A stretch of DNA of 64,000 nt from Oligoflexia bacterium (GCA_020847095.1 JADLCR010000055.1:20273-84272); one strand, 5' to 3'; positions 26,494 to 35,760 are shown, counted from the stretch's first letter. Notes: a model not told the origin generated them from the letters alone. Made by a program: numbers and translations.

Positions 26494-26880
26494 ATGCAAA
26501 AGACTTTGGTGAGTTTAATTTTATTAATAGGGGTCGGAATTTCCCTGGCGGGTTCCGTTGGAAACGCCATGAGCGGTGTTTTCTGTGTCGGATTGCAGCG
26601 CGACGGCTCTCCAACCTTCTTTTTAGTGAAATCGCTGCTGCCCGAATTGAACAACGACATCGTGATCCCCGATAGCCCTGAGGCGCAAATTAAAATCGGC
26701 GATGCTCCGTTTGTTAAAATGAACTTTGTCTTATTAGATGGAGAAACATGGGTCTTTGAATCAGCGAGGACTGATGTGATCATTACTTTGCGAATTAGAC
26801 CAGACTATTCAGAGGGTGTCGTAATATTATCTGACGCTGTAAGAAAAACTGAAGTGAGCCTGGTATGTTTGGTAGAATAG
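26494..26880 (+). CDS. Small secreted two-cysteine beta protein (array member 4)
   Basis: A 128-residue exported protein with AAGGGGAG just before the ATG. The N-terminus is a signal peptide (LILLIGVGISLAGSVGNA). Two cysteines: GVFCVG after the cut site and SLVCLVE at the end. The motif GETWVFES matches GDPIVFES and GDSIVFES of members 1 and 2, followed by strand sequence (DVIITLRI). About 60 bases separate it from member 3. The 3' end overlaps member 5 by 16 bases, so these two are translationally linked. Confidence 0.65.
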   Translation: MQKTLVSLILLIGVGISLAGSVGNAMSGVFCVGLQRDGSPTFFLVKSLLPELNNDIVIPDSPEAQIKIGDAPFVKMNFVLLDGETWVFESARTDVIITLRIRPDYSEGVVILSDAVRKTEVSLVCLVE

Positions 26881-27233
26881 TCGCTGGCCTGATTACACTA
26901 TTATTAGCTCCTAAATTAAGCGCTGAGAACTTTGCTTGCGGTTCGGGGCGGACTCACTGGTTTTTTAAAGTCATTGTTGAAGTTGATTTTCTTAATGTCT
27001 CGAGGTCAAAGGCGACGGCCATTAAGTGGAATAGAGTTGATCAGGATTTTTATTATCAGCACCATCTTTATGCTTCTGATACTGATAATGAAAAAACTCT
27101 GACGATCAGTTTCAAGCCTTCCCAAGAGGCGGCCCGACTTCTTTTTGTGCCCTCTCGGGGCTTACTCTACTACATTGCCAATGACTGGGACCAAGTTTAT
27201 TACGAAGATCCATTCGACTGTGTGCCTATTTAA
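26865..27233 (+). CDS. Small secreted two-cysteine beta protein (array member 5)
   Basis: A 122-residue exported protein whose ATG lies inside the end of member 4. The signal peptide is short (FGRIVAGLITLLLAPKLSAEN). Two cysteines: NFACGS after the cut site and FDCVPI at the end. The VFES position reads HLYASD, so the motif has drifted, but length and cysteine layout match the other four. It is the last gene of the row; the next gene is convergent. Unknown function. Confidence 0.6.
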   Translation: MFGRIVAGLITLLLAPKLSAENFACGSGRTHWFFKVIVEVDFLNVSRSKATAIKWNRVDQDFYYQHHLYASDTDNEKTLTISFKPSQEAARLLFVPSRGLLYYIANDWDQVYYEDPFDCVPI

Positions 27234-27250
27234 TTTTGGGCTTATTTTCT

Positions 27251-28033
27251 TTAGAAATTTCGTACAATCCGTGAAATGAGATTGGGAAACGCCAAGTATA
27301 GAGAGTACATCCAGCGTAATAACAAAGGACGAATGATAAGAAGTTTTTCTTTTTCAATTCCTCGAGCAATTATTTCTCCTGCTTCGTCTTCAGATAGAGT
27401 TTTTAGAATTCTTGAAATTCCCGGAATCCGCTCTTCGCTACCTGGATTTGCTGTCCAATAGGTGCTTGCGACCTTTCCTGGCATGGCCAACAGGACCTTG
27501 ATTTTACTCTTATTGAGATCCGAACGAAGGGCTTCGGTAAGTCCGCGCATTGCCCAGCGCGCTACGGAATAACTCGTTGAGTGTGGAAAGGGCACTAATG
27601 ATGCTGGTGACGTGAGGTTAACAATTATTCCGGAATTTCGCTTTCGCATTGAAGTAATAAAACTCTGAGTCACATTGAAGGCTGCAAAATAAGGAAGCGC
27701 AGTCATCTCATGAAGGTCTTTGACGGTTGTCTCGGAAATATCAATAAATCGGCCGCTACCAGCGTTATTCACTATTAAATCAGGGCAACCTTGATTTAAT
27801 AGAATTTGAGCACATGCCTGCCGAGTTTTTTCGCCGTCAGAGAGATCCGCTGAAACCACGACACAAAATTCTGCTCCCACGCCACGGCACTGTCTTTGTA
27901 CTTCATCGAGTTCTTGGCGTGAGCGAGCGATGAGAATGAGATTTGCCCCTCTTCGGGCGCAAGCTCGTGCAACGGCCGCTCCAATGCCTCGCGAGGCGCC
28001 TGTGACCAATACTGTTTTTCCGCTCAGCTTCAT
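27251..28033 (-). CDS. Short-chain dehydrogenase/reductase with YxxxR active site
   Basis: NAD(P)-dependent oxidoreductase of the classical SDR fold, 260 residues. TGASRGIG at 11-18 binds the cofactor, NNAG at 89-92 is intact, and the catalytic tyrosine is Y155. The usual lysine four residues later is arginine (Y155-S-V-A-R159, codon CGC), an uncommon change at a catalytic residue; S142 is a candidate for the serine. The C-terminus has a hydrophobic segment (LLLRWMYSLYLAFPNLI) that may touch the membrane. It follows alaS by 14 bases. Substrate unknown; activity may be changed or lost. Confidence 0.82.
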   Translation of the reverse strand: MKLSGKTVLVTGASRGIGAAVARACARRGANLILIARSRQELDEVQRQCRGVGAEFCVVVSADLSDGEKTRQACAQILLNQGCPDLIVNNAGSGRFIDISETTVKDLHEMTALPYFAAFNVTQSFITSMRKRNSGIIVNLTSPASLVPFPHSTSYSVARWAMRGLTEALRSDLNKSKIKVLLAMPGKVASTYWTANPGSEERIPGISRILKTLSEDEAGEIIARGIEKEKLLIIRPLLLRWMYSLYLAFPNLISRIVRNF

Positions 28034-28047
28034 CTCAATCTCCGCGA

Positions 28048-30702
28048 TTAAAGCAATTCAAATACTTTTGATGCGGCCTTTTCCGCCTTCGCGCTCTCAG
28101 GGCCTGCGCCTTGAGCAAAATCAGGACGCCCTCCCCCTTTTCCGCCCATGACGGCCGCAACTTCTTTAAGAATATTTCCCGCGTGATATTTTTGAACCAA
28201 ATCTCTTGTCACAGTCACGACAATGGGGCTTGGGCCACCCTCCTCATTTTTGCCAATAAGGACGATGATCCCTGATCGCACTTTATCTTTAATTTTGTCA
28301 GTCAGTGAGCTCAAAACCTCGCGGTCTGATACTTCGACAACCGCACTGACGACGTTTGCTCCACCGATTTGACGACTCAATTTAATAATGTCATCGAGAT
28401 TCGTACTTTGGCCTTGAGTAACGGCACTTTTAAAATCTTTTTCCAACTTCTTAATTTGTTCGGTTAGTTTTTTGACTCGTTCAGGTGCCTTTCCTGGCTC
28501 AACCCTTAAGTGTTCTTCCAGCTCGCCCAACTGGTCGTGTCGCTCCATTAAAAAGTGGACAGCTCGCTGACCCGTTATAGCTTCTATCCGTCTTACCCCA
28601 CTTGAAACTCCACCTTCACTCATGATCTTGAAAATCCGAATGTCGGCCGTATTGCGAACGTGTGTTCCGCCGCAAAGTTCTTGAGAAAATTCCCCCATCT
28701 TGATGACGCGCACATCGTTGCCATACTTCTCGCCAAAAAGGGCCATGGCTCCGTCCTTGATGGCATTGTCATAACTAACAACCCGAGAATCGACTTCACG
28801 AGCGGACGCGATTTCATCATTGACCAGAGTTTCAATTTGATGGAGCTCGGCACGCGAAAGTGGTTTGGGATGTGTAAAATCAAATCGAAGTCTGGGGGCT
28901 TCCACAAGACTTCCTGCTTGAGTGACGTGATCGCCTAAAACTTTTCTGAGCGCTGCGTGCAGAAGATGGGTGGCGCTGTGATTCTGCATGGTTGAAAGTC
29001 GCGATTGATCAACGCGACAAGTTACAGTTGCCCCAGTTTTTAAGCTTCCGGACTTTACTTTGACGATGTGAAAGAAAACGTCATTGATTTTCTTTGTATC
29101 CATCACTTGAGCTTCGAAGCCCTTGCCCGAAATAAGCCCTGTATCGCCCACTTGACCGCCGCTCTCGGCATAAAAAGTAGTTTGATCCAAAACAATGGCG
29201 CCTTTATCAACAATTTGCTGCACCTTGCCCGTTGAATCAACAAGGTCCAAAATTTTACTTTCACACTGAAGGCCGTCGTAACCGAGAAAGTGCGTTTTTG
29301 AAAGGGTTGAGGCAGCCTTGATCATCTGAGGCTGAAGCGAGTCCCCCTCAGATCCGCCCCTCCAGCTGGCCTTGGCCACTTGGCGACTTTCATTCATCAA
29401 TTGTTCAAAGCCTTCGGCATCGATAGAAAATCCCTTTTCTTTTGCCATGAGGCTCGTGAGATCTACCGGAAATCCATAGGTATCGTAGAGCTTGAAAACG
29501 ACATCTCCAGGCACGGTCTTTTTACCTTTGATTTCAGTTAGGGCTGCGTTTAGAAGTTCAGTCCCTTTGCCTAAGGTTTGGTTAAAGCGTTCTTCTTCAG
29601 CACTTATTGTAGAAACAATGAAACTCTCTCGCGATCTCAACTCCGGGTAGGCATCGCTCATGGTTCGAATGAGTTCTTGTGCTACTGGGACAAAAAGAGA
29701 CTTGTTTGTAAGTTTGTGGCCATAACGAATTCCCCGTCGCATGATTCGCCTCAATACATATCCTTGCCCTTCGTTACTTGGCAAAATGCCGTCAGCGATC
29801 AGAAAAGTTGTTGATCGAATATGGTCGGCAACCACGCGCATTGCTGTGTTGAGTTCTTCAGTTTTGGCGTTCTTTGGATCGGCTTTTTGAGTATCACTCA
29901 GTGTCACGTATTTGTGTTGGCTGTGGCGCTCCATGATCGTAAAAAGGTCAGTGAAGAGGTCGGTTTGGTAGTTACTTGGAACCTTTTGCATAACGGCGCT
30001 CAATCGCTCAAGGCCCGATCCCGTATCGATGGAAGGTTTTGGAAGTGGAGTTAGCTTTCCTTTTTCGTCGCGGTTGAACTGCATAAAAACCAAGTTCCAA
30101 ATTTCAACAAAACGATCGCAGCTGCATCCCACCTTGCAGTCTTTTTTGCCACAGCCGTTCTCAGGTCCGTGATCGTAAAAGATTTCGCTACAAGGACCGC
30201 AGGGGCCAGTGTCACCCATTTGCCAAAAGTTATCTTTCTCATCAAACCGGCTGATTTTTTTGGCATCCACTTTCTCTTGCTTGTTCCAAATTTCAAAGGC
30301 CTCATCATCGTCGCGAAAAACGGTGACATAGAGTTTTTCTTTGGGAATCTTAAGATCAGAAGTTAAAAACTCCCAGGCAAAGCGAATGGCGTCTTTTTTG
30401 AAATAATCTCCAAAAGAAAAGTTACCCAACATTTCAAAAAACGTATGGTGACGGCTTGTGTACCCAACGTTTTCAAGGTCGTTGTGCTTTCCTCCGGCGC
30501 GCAAACATTTTTGGCTCGTGGTTGCCCGTGAGTAGTTGCGTTTTTCTAGTCCCAAAAAAACATTTTTAAATTGAACCATTCCGGAGTTGGTGAACAAAAG
30601 GGTCGGGTCATTGTCTGGAACAAGCCTGGAGCTTGCGACGTGAGCATGGTTGTGCTTTTTGAAATACTCGATAAATCGGTTTCTAACTTCTGAGCCCTTC
30701 AT
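28048..30702 (-). CDS. alaS: Alanyl-tRNA synthetase
   Basis: Charges tRNA(Ala) and edits mischarged Ser/Gly. The catalytic domain opens with RNRFIEYF and HAHVASS, and KCLRAGGKHNDLENVG and HHTFFEMLGNFSFGDYFK follow. The editing domain has the metal motif HSATHLLHAAL and the later ELCGGTHV; the C-terminal DHHA1/C-Ala part ends with GGKGGGRPDFAQGAG. At 884 residues it is full length. The start overlaps recX by 4 bases (ATGA), placing it at the end of the recA-pilT-recX run. Confidence 0.97.
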   Translation of the reverse strand: MKGSEVRNRFIEYFKKHNHAHVASSRLVPDNDPTLLFTNSGMVQFKNVFLGLEKRNYSRATTSQKCLRAGGKHNDLENVGYTSRHHTFFEMLGNFSFGDYFKKDAIRFAWEFLTSDLKIPKEKLYVTVFRDDDEAFEIWNKQEKVDAKKISRFDEKDNFWQMGDTGPCGPCSEIFYDHGPENGCGKKDCKVGCSCDRFVEIWNLVFMQFNRDEKGKLTPLPKPSIDTGSGLERLSAVMQKVPSNYQTDLFTDLFTIMERHSQHKYVTLSDTQKADPKNAKTEELNTAMRVVADHIRSTTFLIADGILPSNEGQGYVLRRIMRRGIRYGHKLTNKSLFVPVAQELIRTMSDAYPELRSRESFIVSTISAEEERFNQTLGKGTELLNAALTEIKGKKTVPGDVVFKLYDTYGFPVDLTSLMAKEKGFSIDAEGFEQLMNESRQVAKASWRGGSEGDSLQPQMIKAASTLSKTHFLGYDGLQCESKILDLVDSTGKVQQIVDKGAIVLDQTTFYAESGGQVGDTGLISGKGFEAQVMDTKKINDVFFHIVKVKSGSLKTGATVTCRVDQSRLSTMQNHSATHLLHAALRKVLGDHVTQAGSLVEAPRLRFDFTHPKPLSRAELHQIETLVNDEIASAREVDSRVVSYDNAIKDGAMALFGEKYGNDVRVIKMGEFSQELCGGTHVRNTADIRIFKIMSEGGVSSGVRRIEAITGQRAVHFLMERHDQLGELEEHLRVEPGKAPERVKKLTEQIKKLEKDFKSAVTQGQSTNLDDIIKLSRQIGGANVVSAVVEVSDREVLSSLTDKIKDKVRSGIIVLIGKNEEGGPSPIVVTVTRDLVQKYHAGNILKEVAAVMGGKGGGRPDFAQGAGPESAKAEKAASKVFELL

Positions 30703-31166
30703 TGATTTCTCCGTGCTTGATTAAGAACAGTTGCCACAACCGTAGTTGAAAATCCACGAGAAGCCAGTGATCGGGCGACTTTGGCGCGTTCCGTTTGGGT
30801 TTTTGGTGTGATTCCCCTGAATTTCTTTTCCAAAAACCGTTTAGCTGCTTCTAATTGGGCCTCATGAGAGACAACCTGGGCCTGCGGAAGCCCGCGCTTT
30901 TTCAATTGAAGTTGAATATATCGTTGCCCCTTACCTTGAAACTGCCAACCGGATGCTAGACGATCGGCAAGCACCTGTTCGTCAATGAGATACCGTAAAC
31001 TCCTAAGTTCTTCGATCAGCGCTTTAAATAGGTCATGGGAAAAAAATGGCTTTCTCGAAAGTTTGGCTTTGAGTTCGGCGGTCGAGTGATCGCGACGAAC
31101 CAGGAGTCGTAGCGCCGACGCCTTGAGTTTAAAATAGATTTCCTTTTCACTAAGTTCAGTTGTCAT
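30699..31166 (-). CDS. recX: RecX regulatory protein
   Basis: Small helical protein that limits RecA filament growth. The start at 31166 has GAGGA eight bases upstream and gives 155 residues (TTELSEKEIYFKLK), the normal RecX size; the longer frame reaching 31361 would lie inside pilT. RecX-type three-helix repeats are seen (ALRLLVRRDHSTAELKAKL, LRYLIDEQVLADRLA, LQLKKRGL). It overlaps pilT by 11 bases and alaS by 4. RecX beside recA is typical; here pilT comes between them. Confidence 0.85.
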   Translation of the reverse strand: MTTELSEKEIYFKLKASALRLLVRRDHSTAELKAKLSRKPFFSHDLFKALIEELRSLRYLIDEQVLADRLASGWQFQGKGQRYIQLQLKKRGLPQAQVVSHEAQLEAAKRFLEKKFRGITPKTQTERAKVARSLASRGFSTTVVATVLNQARRNQ

Positions 31167-32367
31167 CGTCAGGATCCTCATCGGGTGGTGTGTTTTCACC
31201 TTTGATTCGAGGCATCGTTTGAAGTTCAACTCCCGGAATCGTTGGAATCGGAATGCTGGTCTTATCAAACTTATCCCACTTCTTGCCTTCCATGGTTTGA
31301 ACGCCACGCCATTGAAGTTCAAATTCTTCAGGATTAGTTGAGGTGGCTTTTGCTTCGTCAAAGCTAATGAGTTTTCGATACAACAAACTCAGTAAGCTTT
31401 GATCAAAAGTTTGAGACTCCAAAGTATGAACGCCGTCTTGAATCGCCAACGGAATTTCGCGTGTTTTGGCCGGCGTGACAATCATGTCTTTGATTCGAGC
31501 ATTGACGATCATCACCTCAACGGCGGGTATTTGGCCCTTTTTTTCTGCTTTTGGAACGAGTCGTTGGCTGATAACCGCTTTGAGGTTTGCGGCCAGTTGA
31601 TATCGAATTTGCATTTGCTCGTGCGGGTCAAACACACTGACGATGCGATTGACGGTTTCAGTAGCGTCGGTGGTGTGTAAGGTCGAAAATACTAAGTGTC
31701 CCGTTTCTGCGGCCAACAAAGCAGTACGAATGGTTTCAACATCACGCATTTCGCCCACAAAAATAATATCTGGATCTTGACGTAACGATTGGCGAAGGGC
31801 CAATGAGAAATTTGGAGTGTCGAGCCCGAGTTCTCTTTGGTTAATGATGCTCTTGCGGTCTTTGATGAGGTACTCGATGGGATCTTCGATAGTCAAAATA
31901 TGGCAGTTGCGATGGCTATTTATGAAATCGAGCATGGAAGCCAAGGTGGTGGATTTTCCGCTACCGGTCATGCCTGTAACGAGCACGAGTCCACGCTCAT
32001 AAGCCGTTATTTTTTTGATGACCGGCGGAAGTTCGAGATCTTCAATGGTTCGAATTTGAAATGGTATGGAGCGAATAACCATTCCCACTGAGCCGCGTTG
32101 TTGAAAAATATTGATTCGAAATCGACCAAGTCCCGGCACTCCATAACCCATGTCGACTTCGTGGGTTTCATTAAATTTATTTTGGTGTGTCGGGCTCATG
32201 ATGGACCGGGACATGCGCTCGATTTGTTCGCCGGTCAAGCGGGGGGCTTGTTTGTCCATGGGGACCAAGCGACCATGAACGCGAAATACAGGCATGACGC
32301 CATGTTTCAAGTGGATATCACTAGCGCCAACATGCACCGCTTTTGAGAGAATTTCATTTAGTTCCAT
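31156..32367 (-). CDS. pilT: Type IV pilus twitching motility ATPase
   Basis: Hexameric ATPase that retracts type IV pili. Walker A GMTGSGKST is at about 132-140, the aspartate box TIEDPIEY follows, Walker B DIIFVGEMRD is at about 200-209 and the histidine box GHLVFSTLHT comes next. The ATG at 32367 starts with ELNEILSKAV as PilT usually does; the frame opens 7 codons earlier. At 403 residues it is about 55 longer than classic PilT: the end is an extra tail finishing in an acidic run (PPDEDPDDDN). No other pilus gene is near; it sits between recA and recX. Confidence 0.92.
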   Translation of the reverse strand: MELNEILSKAVHVGASDIHLKHGVMPVFRVHGRLVPMDKQAPRLTGEQIERMSRSIMSPTHQNKFNETHEVDMGYGVPGLGRFRINIFQQRGSVGMVIRSIPFQIRTIEDLELPPVIKKITAYERGLVLVTGMTGSGKSTTLASMLDFINSHRNCHILTIEDPIEYLIKDRKSIINQRELGLDTPNFSLALRQSLRQDPDIIFVGEMRDVETIRTALLAAETGHLVFSTLHTTDATETVNRIVSVFDPHEQMQIRYQLAANLKAVISQRLVPKAEKKGQIPAVEVMIVNARIKDMIVTPAKTREIPLAIQDGVHTLESQTFDQSLLSLLYRKLISFDEAKATSTNPEEFELQWRGVQTMEGKKWDKFDKTSIPIPTIPGVELQTMPRIKGENTPPDEDPDDDN

Positions 32368-32403
32368 GGTGACAACACGATACCCCAAAAGCCGATTTTA
32401 GAC

Positions 32404-32442
32404 AAAAAAATACCCCCTGGGGTTTTGCGATCTCCAGGGGGT
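32404..32442 (-). terminator. Rho-independent terminator after recA
   Basis: CCCCCTGG at 32413-32420 pairs with CCAGGGGG at 32434-32441 around a 13-base loop. On the minus strand the stem is followed by TATTTTTTT (32404-32411). It lies between the recA stop (32466) and the pilT start. Confidence 0.85.
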
Positions 32443-32465
32443 TTAGGGTCGTTAGGCTTGAGAGC

Positions 32466-33572
32466 TTACTTCTTTGTTGGAGCCTTCTTTATATCTTGGG
32501 TGGCTTCAGCCTTTCGCTCGGACTTTGCCGTTGCCGGATCAAGTGAAGAAGGTCCCGCTGGTTTGATTCCCGCAATATTATGCTTTACCAAAATGGCTTC
32601 TCTCAACTCAGCCGTTAGTTTTGGGTTTTCTTTGAGCATTTGCTTTACGGAATCGCGGCCCTGCCCGAGGCGTTCGCCTTTGTAGCTAAACCAGGCGCCA
32701 GACTTATCCACAATGTTATCGTTAGAGGCTAAGTCGAGAATATCGCCTTCGCGGCTAATGCCTTCTCCATAGATCACATCAAATTCGACGTTGCGAAACG
32801 GAGGAGCCATTTTGTTTTTTACAACCTTTACAGCCGTTCGATTGCCGATGGCTTGATCTCCGTTTTTAATAGCTCCAATTCGTCGTACATCAAGGCGGAC
32901 CGAGGAGTAAAATTTTAGTGCGTTTCCACCGGTGGTCGTTTCAGGATTTCCGAACATCACGCCAATTTTCATTCTGATTTGGTTAATAAAGACCACCAAA
33001 GTCTTACTACGATTAATTGTCGCTGTTAGCTTTCTCAGGGCTTGAGACATTAAGCGCGCTTGAAGACCCATATGGCTATCACCCATTTCGCCTTCAATTT
33101 CAGCTCGAGGCGTGAGGGCCGCCACAGAGTCAACAACGAGAATATCAATGGCTCCGGATCGAACTAGAGTCTCAACAATTTCGAGAGCCTGCTCGCCTGT
33201 ATCGGGTTGAGAAATGAGCAAGTCGTCGGTTCGCACGCCAAGCTTGCGAGCATAGGTGACATCCAGTGCATGCTCAGCATCGACGAATGCGGCGATCCCG
33301 CCTTGCTTTTGTGCTTCCGCAATCGCATGAAGAGCGAGTGTTGTTTTTCCAGAACTTTCAGGGCCATAAATTTCTACGATTCGTCCGCGGGGCAATCCGC
33401 CAATTCCAAGGGCGATGTCTAGGGACAAAGAGCCCGTGCTGATCACGCCCATTTCTGCATCGGCGAGTTTCTCGTCAATGCCCAGGCGCATGATGGATCC
33501 TTTTCCAAACTGCTTCTCGATGCTGCTCACTGCGAGCTCGAGAGCTTTTTCTTTTTCGGTTGATTGGGCCAT
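32466..33572 (-). CDS. recA: Recombinase A
   Basis: Strand-exchange protein for homologous recombination and SOS induction. Walker [10 protein letters not shown] is at 70-78, then VDAEHALD, the L1 loop region ([23 protein letters not shown] split over the core) and L2 with [20 protein letters not shown]. The C-terminus is Lys/Ala-rich. GAGGAG stands before the ATG. Length is 368. CinA lies 15 bases upstream, a common pairing, and a strong terminator follows. No obvious LexA box is seen in the 15-base gap; any promoter would lie further up the run. Confidence 0.97.
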   Translation of the reverse strand: MAQSTEKEKALELAVSSIEKQFGKGSIMRLGIDEKLADAEMGVISTGSLSLDIALGIGGLPRGRIVEIYGPESSGKTTLALHAIAEAQKQGGIAAFVDAEHALDVTYARKLGVRTDDLLISQPDTGEQALEIVETLVRSGAIDILVVDSVAALTPRAEIEGEMGDSHMGLQARLMSQALRKLTATINRSKTLVVFINQIRMKIGVMFGNPETTTGGNALKFYSSVRLDVRRIGAIKNGDQAIGNRTAVKVVKNKMAPPFRNVEFDVIYGEGISREGDILDLASNDNIVDKSGAWFSYKGERLGQGRDSVKQMLKENPKLTAELREAILVKHNIAGIKPAGPSSLDPATAKSERKAEATQDIKKAPTKK

Positions 33573-33587
33573 GATCTGTGTCTCCTC

Positions 33588-34070
33588 TTATTTTTGAGTT
33601 AACTGCTTTAGCAAAAGTTTTAACGCCATGACGACGGTCTTTTGCTGAATTTGATTTCTACTGCCGTTAAATAGGCACTTGTGCGTCTTAACAATTTTCG
33701 GGCCAGCGACGGCGAAATGCACAAGGCCAATGGGCTTAAGTTTTGTTCCGCCAGTCGGACCAGCAATACCTGTGACGGCCACTGCCCAGTCGACTTTAAG
33801 ATTTTTTCTTGCACCCTTTGCCATGGCGGAAACTGTTTCTTTGGAGACGGCACCGTGCTGTGTGAGAATCCGCTGGGGCACATTTAATAGATCATGTTTT
33901 ACGCTGTTGTCATAGCTAACAATGCTTCCTAAAAAATACCGCGACGCGCCAGATCTTTTGGTTAAGGCGGCCGAAATCATTCCGCCCGTACAACTTTCGG
34001 CGATGCCTAAAGTTTTTTTAACAGCCGTAAGGCGTTGTGCCACTTTTGCGACAAGTTGTTGAGATTTCAA
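33588..34070 (-). CDS. pncC: CinA-family nicotinamide-nucleotide amidase (PncC)
   Basis: Stand-alone CinA C-terminal domain (160 residues) that deamidates NMN to nicotinate mononucleotide in the pyridine nucleotide cycle. The family signature is seen: IAESCTGGMISAALT near the N-terminus, YFLGSIVSYDNSVKHDLLNV, GAVSKETV and AVTGIAGPTGGT. The start overlaps pgpA by 4 bases and the stop lies 15 bases before recA; cinA-recA is a widespread gene pair. NadA elsewhere in the window also feeds NAD metabolism. Confidence 0.92.
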   Translation of the reverse strand: MKSQQLVAKVAQRLTAVKKTLGIAESCTGGMISAALTKRSGASRYFLGSIVSYDNSVKHDLLNVPQRILTQHGAVSKETVSAMAKGARKNLKVDWAVAVTGIAGPTGGTKLKPIGLVHFAVAGPKIVKTHKCLFNGSRNQIQQKTVVMALKLLLKQLTQK

Positions 34071-34516
34071 ATTAAAATCCTCGAGAGCCCATGGAGGATG
34101 ACGAAAGTAATAAGCCCAGCGGCTACATCATCTATATAAACCCCGAGTCCCCCTTTTATTCTGCGATCCAAATAACCAATGGGTCCCGGTTTTGTCACAT
34201 CAAAAATTCGAAATAAAATAAATGATGCAATTAGCCACAAAGGCCGGTCATGAAATCCGAAGCACGCAATGAATTGGCCCATGATTTCGTCCATGACGAT
34301 GCATGGCGCATCGGCTTTAAAGTGGCGATACGCTTGGCCACAACTCCAAGCACCCGCGGCAAACAACACCGCTGTCGCCGCGAGCCAGTGAGGAGACGGT
34401 AGGTTCATTATTCCCACGCTGATAAATACCCCGGCGATCGAGCCAAACGTGCCCGGTGCCCACGGAATCAGTCCAATGCCCAATCCGGTTGCCAACCAAA
34501 TCCCAAGCTTTTTCAT
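34067..34516 (-). CDS. pgpA: Phosphatidylglycerophosphatase A
   Basis: Inner-membrane phosphatase that removes phosphate from phosphatidylglycerol phosphate to give phosphatidylglycerol. The 149-residue protein has three to four hydrophobic segments and the PgpA motifs PWAPGTFGSIAG near the start, VMDEIMGQ in the middle and LDRRIKGGLGVYIDDVAAG toward the end, which carry the acidic catalytic residues. Its start overlaps lysC and its stop overlaps cinA, each by 4 bases. Confidence 0.93.
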   Translation of the reverse strand: MKKLGIWLATGLGIGLIPWAPGTFGSIAGVFISVGIMNLPSPHWLAATAVLFAAGAWSCGQAYRHFKADAPCIVMDEIMGQFIACFGFHDRPLWLIASFILFRIFDVTKPGPIGYLDRRIKGGLGVYIDDVAAGLITFVILHGLSRILI

Positions 34517-35706
34517 TTTACGAATTTTTCGTGAAGGACCTGAGAGGCTTGTCCGGCCAATCCCTTTTGGACCAAAAATGTAATTGATAGGGGTGTGATA
34601 ATCATATCTTCAGGAACAATGTTCTTTGCTCGCAAGGCTTTGGGAGCTTCAAACACGAGGGAAGAATTCACAAGCCCGCGGCCCGTTAATGTGACCGTGG
34701 CCCATTGAGAATCGATGGACGGCTTTGATTTTTTAGTACTTACTGCGTGCTTCACTAATCCTTGCCCAATAGACTCAAACAACTCTTCGGGCCCCGTTAA
34801 ATAAAAAGTGCGTCCCTCGGAAGTGGGCTTTTCAAAGATAATTTGTGGGGTCGCAAGCTTAGCTTTTTCCAAAGCTTCACCAAGCTGTTCTAGGGCGTCG
34901 GTAAGCGAAGCCACTTCGGGGTAAGTGACCGCGAGAATTTGTAGGTTATAATTGACGGCGCGTACTTCGACGTTTTCCATATCACCAATTAAAGTACCCG
35001 AGCTCTCATCCGAACTCAAGCTTACGCGAATAGGTATTCTTGTCCGTTCCGCAAGTTCCACTGATCGATAGTGAAGAACGCGAGCTCCCCAATAAGCCAT
35101 CTCGAGAGTTGATTCATAATCTAAATGTTTAAAATGATGGGGTTCGGTTCCTGGGAGTCTGGGATCGCAAGAGTAAATTCCCTTAACGTCGGTGAGAATA
35201 TCGCAGCGTTTGGCATGAAACTTCGCCGCCACCGCAACGGCGGTTGTATCGCTACCGCCTCGCCCAAGAGTTGTTACTTCTTTTGTGTCGGGATTGACTC
35301 CTTGAAATCCCGCAATAATGACAGTCTTCTTTTTCTTAACTTCTTCATGAACGCGCACCGGTCGGATCTCCACAATGCGAGCCGACGAGTGGCTACCGTC
35401 CGTCATGACCCCGCTTTGTGAACCGGTAAAACTAATGGCTTCTATTCCTTTTGAGTGCAGAGCCATGGCCATCAAGGCCATTGAGATTCGTTCCCCCGAA
35501 GAAAGGAGCATGTCATATTCGCGTTGATTGGGATTGTCTGTAATTTCTCGAGAGAGCTTGACGAGATCATCGGTGAAGTCGCCCATGGCTGAAACAATGA
35601 TGATGAGTTGGTTGCCCTTTTGGACTTCGTTTTTGAGAAGGTCGGCAATGGCGAGCATTTTTTGAGGAGAGGCCACTGAGCTCCCCCCGTACTTTTTGAC
35701 GATCAT
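34513..35706 (-). CDS. lysC: Aspartate kinase
   Basis: Phosphorylates aspartate, the first step toward lysine, threonine, methionine and diaminopimelate for the cell wall. The protein starts IVKKYGGSSVAS, the canonical opening; the ATG at 35706 has GAGAG five bases upstream, while a second ATG directly precedes it and a frame opening 14 codons earlier is not favoured. SFTGSQ-GVMTD, TTLGRGGSDTTAVAVA and two C-terminal ACT domains follow, so feedback regulation is likely. Length is 397. The stop overlaps the pgpA start (ATGA). Confidence 0.95.
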   Translation of the reverse strand: MIVKKYGGSSVASPQKMLAIADLLKNEVQKGNQLIIIVSAMGDFTDDLVKLSREITDNPNQREYDMLLSSGERISMALMAMALHSKGIEAISFTGSQSGVMTDGSHSSARIVEIRPVRVHEEVKKKKTVIIAGFQGVNPDTKEVTTLGRGGSDTTAVAVAAKFHAKRCDILTDVKGIYSCDPRLPGTEPHHFKHLDYESTLEMAYWGARVLHYRSVELAERTRIPIRVSLSSDESSGTLIGDMENVEVRAVNYNLQILAVTYPEVASLTDALEQLGEALEKAKLATPQIIFEKPTSEGRTFYLTGPEELFESIGQGLVKHAVSTKKSKPSIDSQWATVTLTGRGLVNSSLVFEAPKALRAKNIVPEDMIITPLSITFLVQKGLAGQASQVLHEKFVK

Positions 35707-35760
35707 CATACTCTCGAAAGAATATGATGACCGCCCTAAAGAGATCAAATGAATTGAGAA

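Noticed and set aside
26439..26783. Minus-strand frame of 114 codons in the small secreted array
   Set aside because: It lies opposite array member 4, which has a signal peptide, a strong ribosome site and paralogues; the minus frame has none of these.
32287..32466. CRISPR or repeat array near recA
   Set aside because: The only repeated structure is the recA terminator hairpin; no spaced direct repeats were seen here or elsewhere in the window.
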